Assembly: GCA_023250495.1 (NCBI GenBank)
Contig: JAHFAP010000177.1
Coordinates: 1-6,698 of the forward strand
DNA length: 6,698 nt
Reading direction: 5' to 3'
Source: Deltaproteobacteria bacterium
Lineage (GTDB): Bacteria > Desulfobacterota > Binatia > UBA9968
Of the stretch, positions 5,071 through 6,698 are shown in pieces. Position 1 is the first letter of the stretch. Each line of letters opens with the position of its first letter. The translations under genes were made by a program, and so were the position numbers. Below the pieces are notes generated by a model. That model had not been told where the DNA came from and ran no database searches. It was given only the letters and a program-made list of their open reading frames with translations.

Positions 5071-6698
5071 ATGACTGTTGATCCGATAACATTGCAGGTG
5101 ATCCAAGCGCGCCTGGCCGGTATCGTCCAAGAGATGCAAAACTCCCTCTTCCGCACCGGCTTCTCCACCATCATCCGTGAATCCCAGGACGCAAGCTGCG
5201 CCATCCTGAACTGCCGGGGTGAAGTGGTCGCCCAGCACGTGGTCCTGCCGCTTCACATGGGCGCTTTTCCCGCGTGCGCTCAGGGAGTGCTCAGACACTA
5301 TCCTAGTTCTGAGATCCACGAAGGCGACGCCTTCATCACCAATCATCCATATCTGGGAGGAAGTCCGCATGCGCCGGACATGGCGGTTTTGACGCCGATC
5401 TTTTACCGAGGGGAGTGGGTCGGCTTCGCCGCCGACATGGCCCACAAGAGCGACATCGGCGGGCCGGTGCCCGGAAGCTGCTGGAGTCAGGCGCGAGAGA
5501 TCTTCCAGGAAGGATTGCATCTCCCGCCGATCAAGTACATCACGCGCTTCCAGCCCAACCGCGACATCGAAGAGATCATCGGCGCTAACAGCCGCACTCC
5601 CGAGCTGGTCATCGGCGACATGCGCGGCCAGGTCGGCGCGGACCGCCTGGGTGAGCGGCGCTTCCAGGAGTTAATGGAAAGGTACGGCCGGCAGTCGGTG
5701 CTGGATTCTTACGAAGCGCTGTTCGCGCTGACCGAGTCGAGAGTCCGCCGCGAGATCGCCTCCTGGCCGGACGGCAGCGGCGAAGGAGAGCGGTTCGTCG
5801 ACAGCGACGGCATCGAGCTCGACAAGCCGGTGCGCATCAACGTAAGGATCGATAAAAAAGGCGACCGCCTGCTCTTCGACTTCACCGGCTGCGCGGCGCA
5901 GACCAAAGGGCCGGCCAACATACGGCCCACGGTGGTCCGGGCGGCATGCTCCTACTGCTTGACTTCGCTGGTGGACCCGGCGCTTGCCACCAACCACGGC
6001 CTGGCGCGGGTGGTCGAAGCGAAATTCAGCGATGGGAGCGTCGTCAATCCCTATTTCCCCGCGCCGGTCAACACGTATAATCCGACGGTGCATGCGCTGG
6101 TCGAGGCGCTGTTCGAAGGCTTCAGCCAAATCACGCCGCACAAGAAGGTCGCGGACGGCTGCAGCAGCCGCTCGATCATCATCGGCGGTCGCAGCAACAA
6201 GACCGGCAGGAGCTACGTCCAGTACGAGATCTTCGGCGGCGGCTCCGGCGGCCGCAGCGGCAAAGATGGCGTCTCCGGCACGAATGTCAATCAGTCCAAC
6301 GCGCGGATCGCGCCGGTGGAGATCATCGAATCGGAGTTTTCCACGCGCATCCGGCGCTTCGATCTGGTTCGCGACTCCGGCGGCGCGGGCAAATTCCGCG
6401 GCGGCCTTGGATTCGTGCGCGAATACGAGCTGCTCGATCAGGAGGCGCGCTTCTCGCTCCGCTCCACCAAGCACGCCGTCGCCCCCAAAGGAATAGAGGG
6501 AGGCCATCCTGGAAAAACCGGGAAGTGCACGCTCAATCCCAACATGGAAAAAGAGCAGGTGATCCCCTCGCGCTATTCCGATCACCTGCTCCACCCCGGG
6601 GATATCGTGCGCCTGGAGACGCCGGGCGGCGGCGGGCTCGGAAATCCGCTCGAGCGGGATCCGCTGAACGTTTTAACCGACGTGCGAAACGGCTACGT
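5071..6698 (+). CDS. hyuB: Hydantoinase/oxoprolinase subunit B (HyuB-type, C-terminally cut by the window)
   Basis: Open from ATG 5071 to the right edge: 542 codons plus two bases, probably lacking only the last few dozen residues. The N-terminus is the family start (VDPITLQVIQARLAGIVQEM). Later signatures are NHPYLGGSPHAPDM (91-104), LLFDFTGCAAQTKGPAN (267-283), FGGGSGGRSGKDG (388-400), RDSGGAGKFRGGLG (434-447) and the near-terminal ETPGGGGLGNPLERDP (516-531). D40, H100, D103 and H125 occupy positions I recall as metal ligands in characterised relatives such as caprolactamase. HyuB carries the hydrolytic or carboxylating site acting on the substrate activated by HyuA, and the two form a complex. 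No Shine-Dalgarno precedes the ATG; only the end of the inverted repeat does, so translation may be reinitiation or leader-poor. The gap from hyuA is larger than in tightly coupled hyuAB operons. Confidence 0.93.
   Translation, partial: MTVDPITLQVIQARLAGIVQEMQNSLFRTGFSTIIRESQDASCAILNCRGEVVAQHVVLPLHMGAFPACAQGVLRHYPSSEIHEGDAFITNHPYLGGSPHAPDMAVLTPIFYRGEWVGFAADMAHKSDIGGPVPGSCWSQAREIFQEGLHLPPIKYITRFQPNRDIEEIIGANSRTPELVIGDMRGQVGADRLGERRFQELMERYGRQSVLDSYEALFALTESRVRREIASWPDGSGEGERFVDSDGIELDKPVRINVRIDKKGDRLLFDFTGCAAQTKGPANIRPTVVRAACSYCLTSLVDPALATNHGLARVVEAKFSDGSVVNPYFPAPVNTYNPTVHALVEALFEGFSQITPHKKVADGCSSRSIIIGGRSNKTGRSYVQYEIFGGGSGGRSGKDGVSGTNVNQSNARIAPVEIIESEFSTRIRRFDLVRDSGGAGKFRGGLGFVREYELLDQEARFSLRSTKHAVAPKGIEGGHPGKTGKCTLNPNMEKEQVIPSRYSDHLLHPGDIVRLETPGGGGLGNPLERDPLNVLTDVRNGY

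Noticed and set aside
5671..6594. Minus-strand open frame of 307 codons inside hyuB
   Set aside because: It is antisense to hyuB, which is open through the same region with conserved motifs. Its composition (long runs of A, D, R and V) is typical of a shadow frame. The plus frame at 5984-6496 is also a shadow.

Overview
The window looks like chromosomal DNA from a GC-rich, uncultivated soil- or sediment-type bacterium. An SsuA/NMT1-like substrate-binding protein beside a hydantoinase A/B pair, plus a scatter of toxin-antitoxin genes, is a combination I associate with Methylomirabilota/Rokubacteria, Binatia-like Desulfobacterota or Tectomicrobia. That placement is inference; no rRNA or single-copy marker is present.

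Layout. (1) Positions 1-234, minus: the first 78 codons of a secreted ABC-type substrate-binding protein, cut by the window edge. (2) 248-2706, all minus: a block of small accessory genes. In transcription order these are a three-helix membrane protein (2706-2257), a DUF5678-like protein (2073-1744), the hicA-hicB toxin-antitoxin pair (1757-1300), a Nudix hydrolase (1166-765), a likely antitoxin (713-354), and a 40-codon stump of its probable partner toxin (370-248). (3) 2921 to the right edge, plus: hyuA (complete, 688 aa) and hyuB (542 codons visible, cut by the edge). They encode the two subunits of an ATP-dependent hydantoinase/oxoprolinase-type enzyme.

How the parts relate. The substrate-binding protein and hyuAB diverge and are plausibly metabolic neighbours, one for uptake of a small organic solute and the other for ATP-driven opening of a cyclic amide (or a related carboxylation). 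The block between them resembles a mobile or recombining accessory island. It holds two toxin-antitoxin loci, genes that overlap head to tail, and two similarly organised intergenic segments flanking the membrane-protein gene like cassette boundaries. The island's left end is abrupt: the toxin reading frame stops 13 nt before the start codon of the substrate-binding protein, so most of the toxin is missing and the remnant runs straight into that gene's ribosome binding site.

Most notable structures: the truncated toxin at 248-370 with its intact, overlapping antitoxin; the 32-bp-arm inverted repeat made of TTTTGAA-like heptamers between hyuA and hyuB (4988-5062); and the CCTAACGGTTA...GTTTAG segments at 2208-2260 and 2737-2794. 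No tRNA, rRNA, CRISPR array, transposase or integrase was seen. No stretch longer than 300 bases lacks a gene or a described element.
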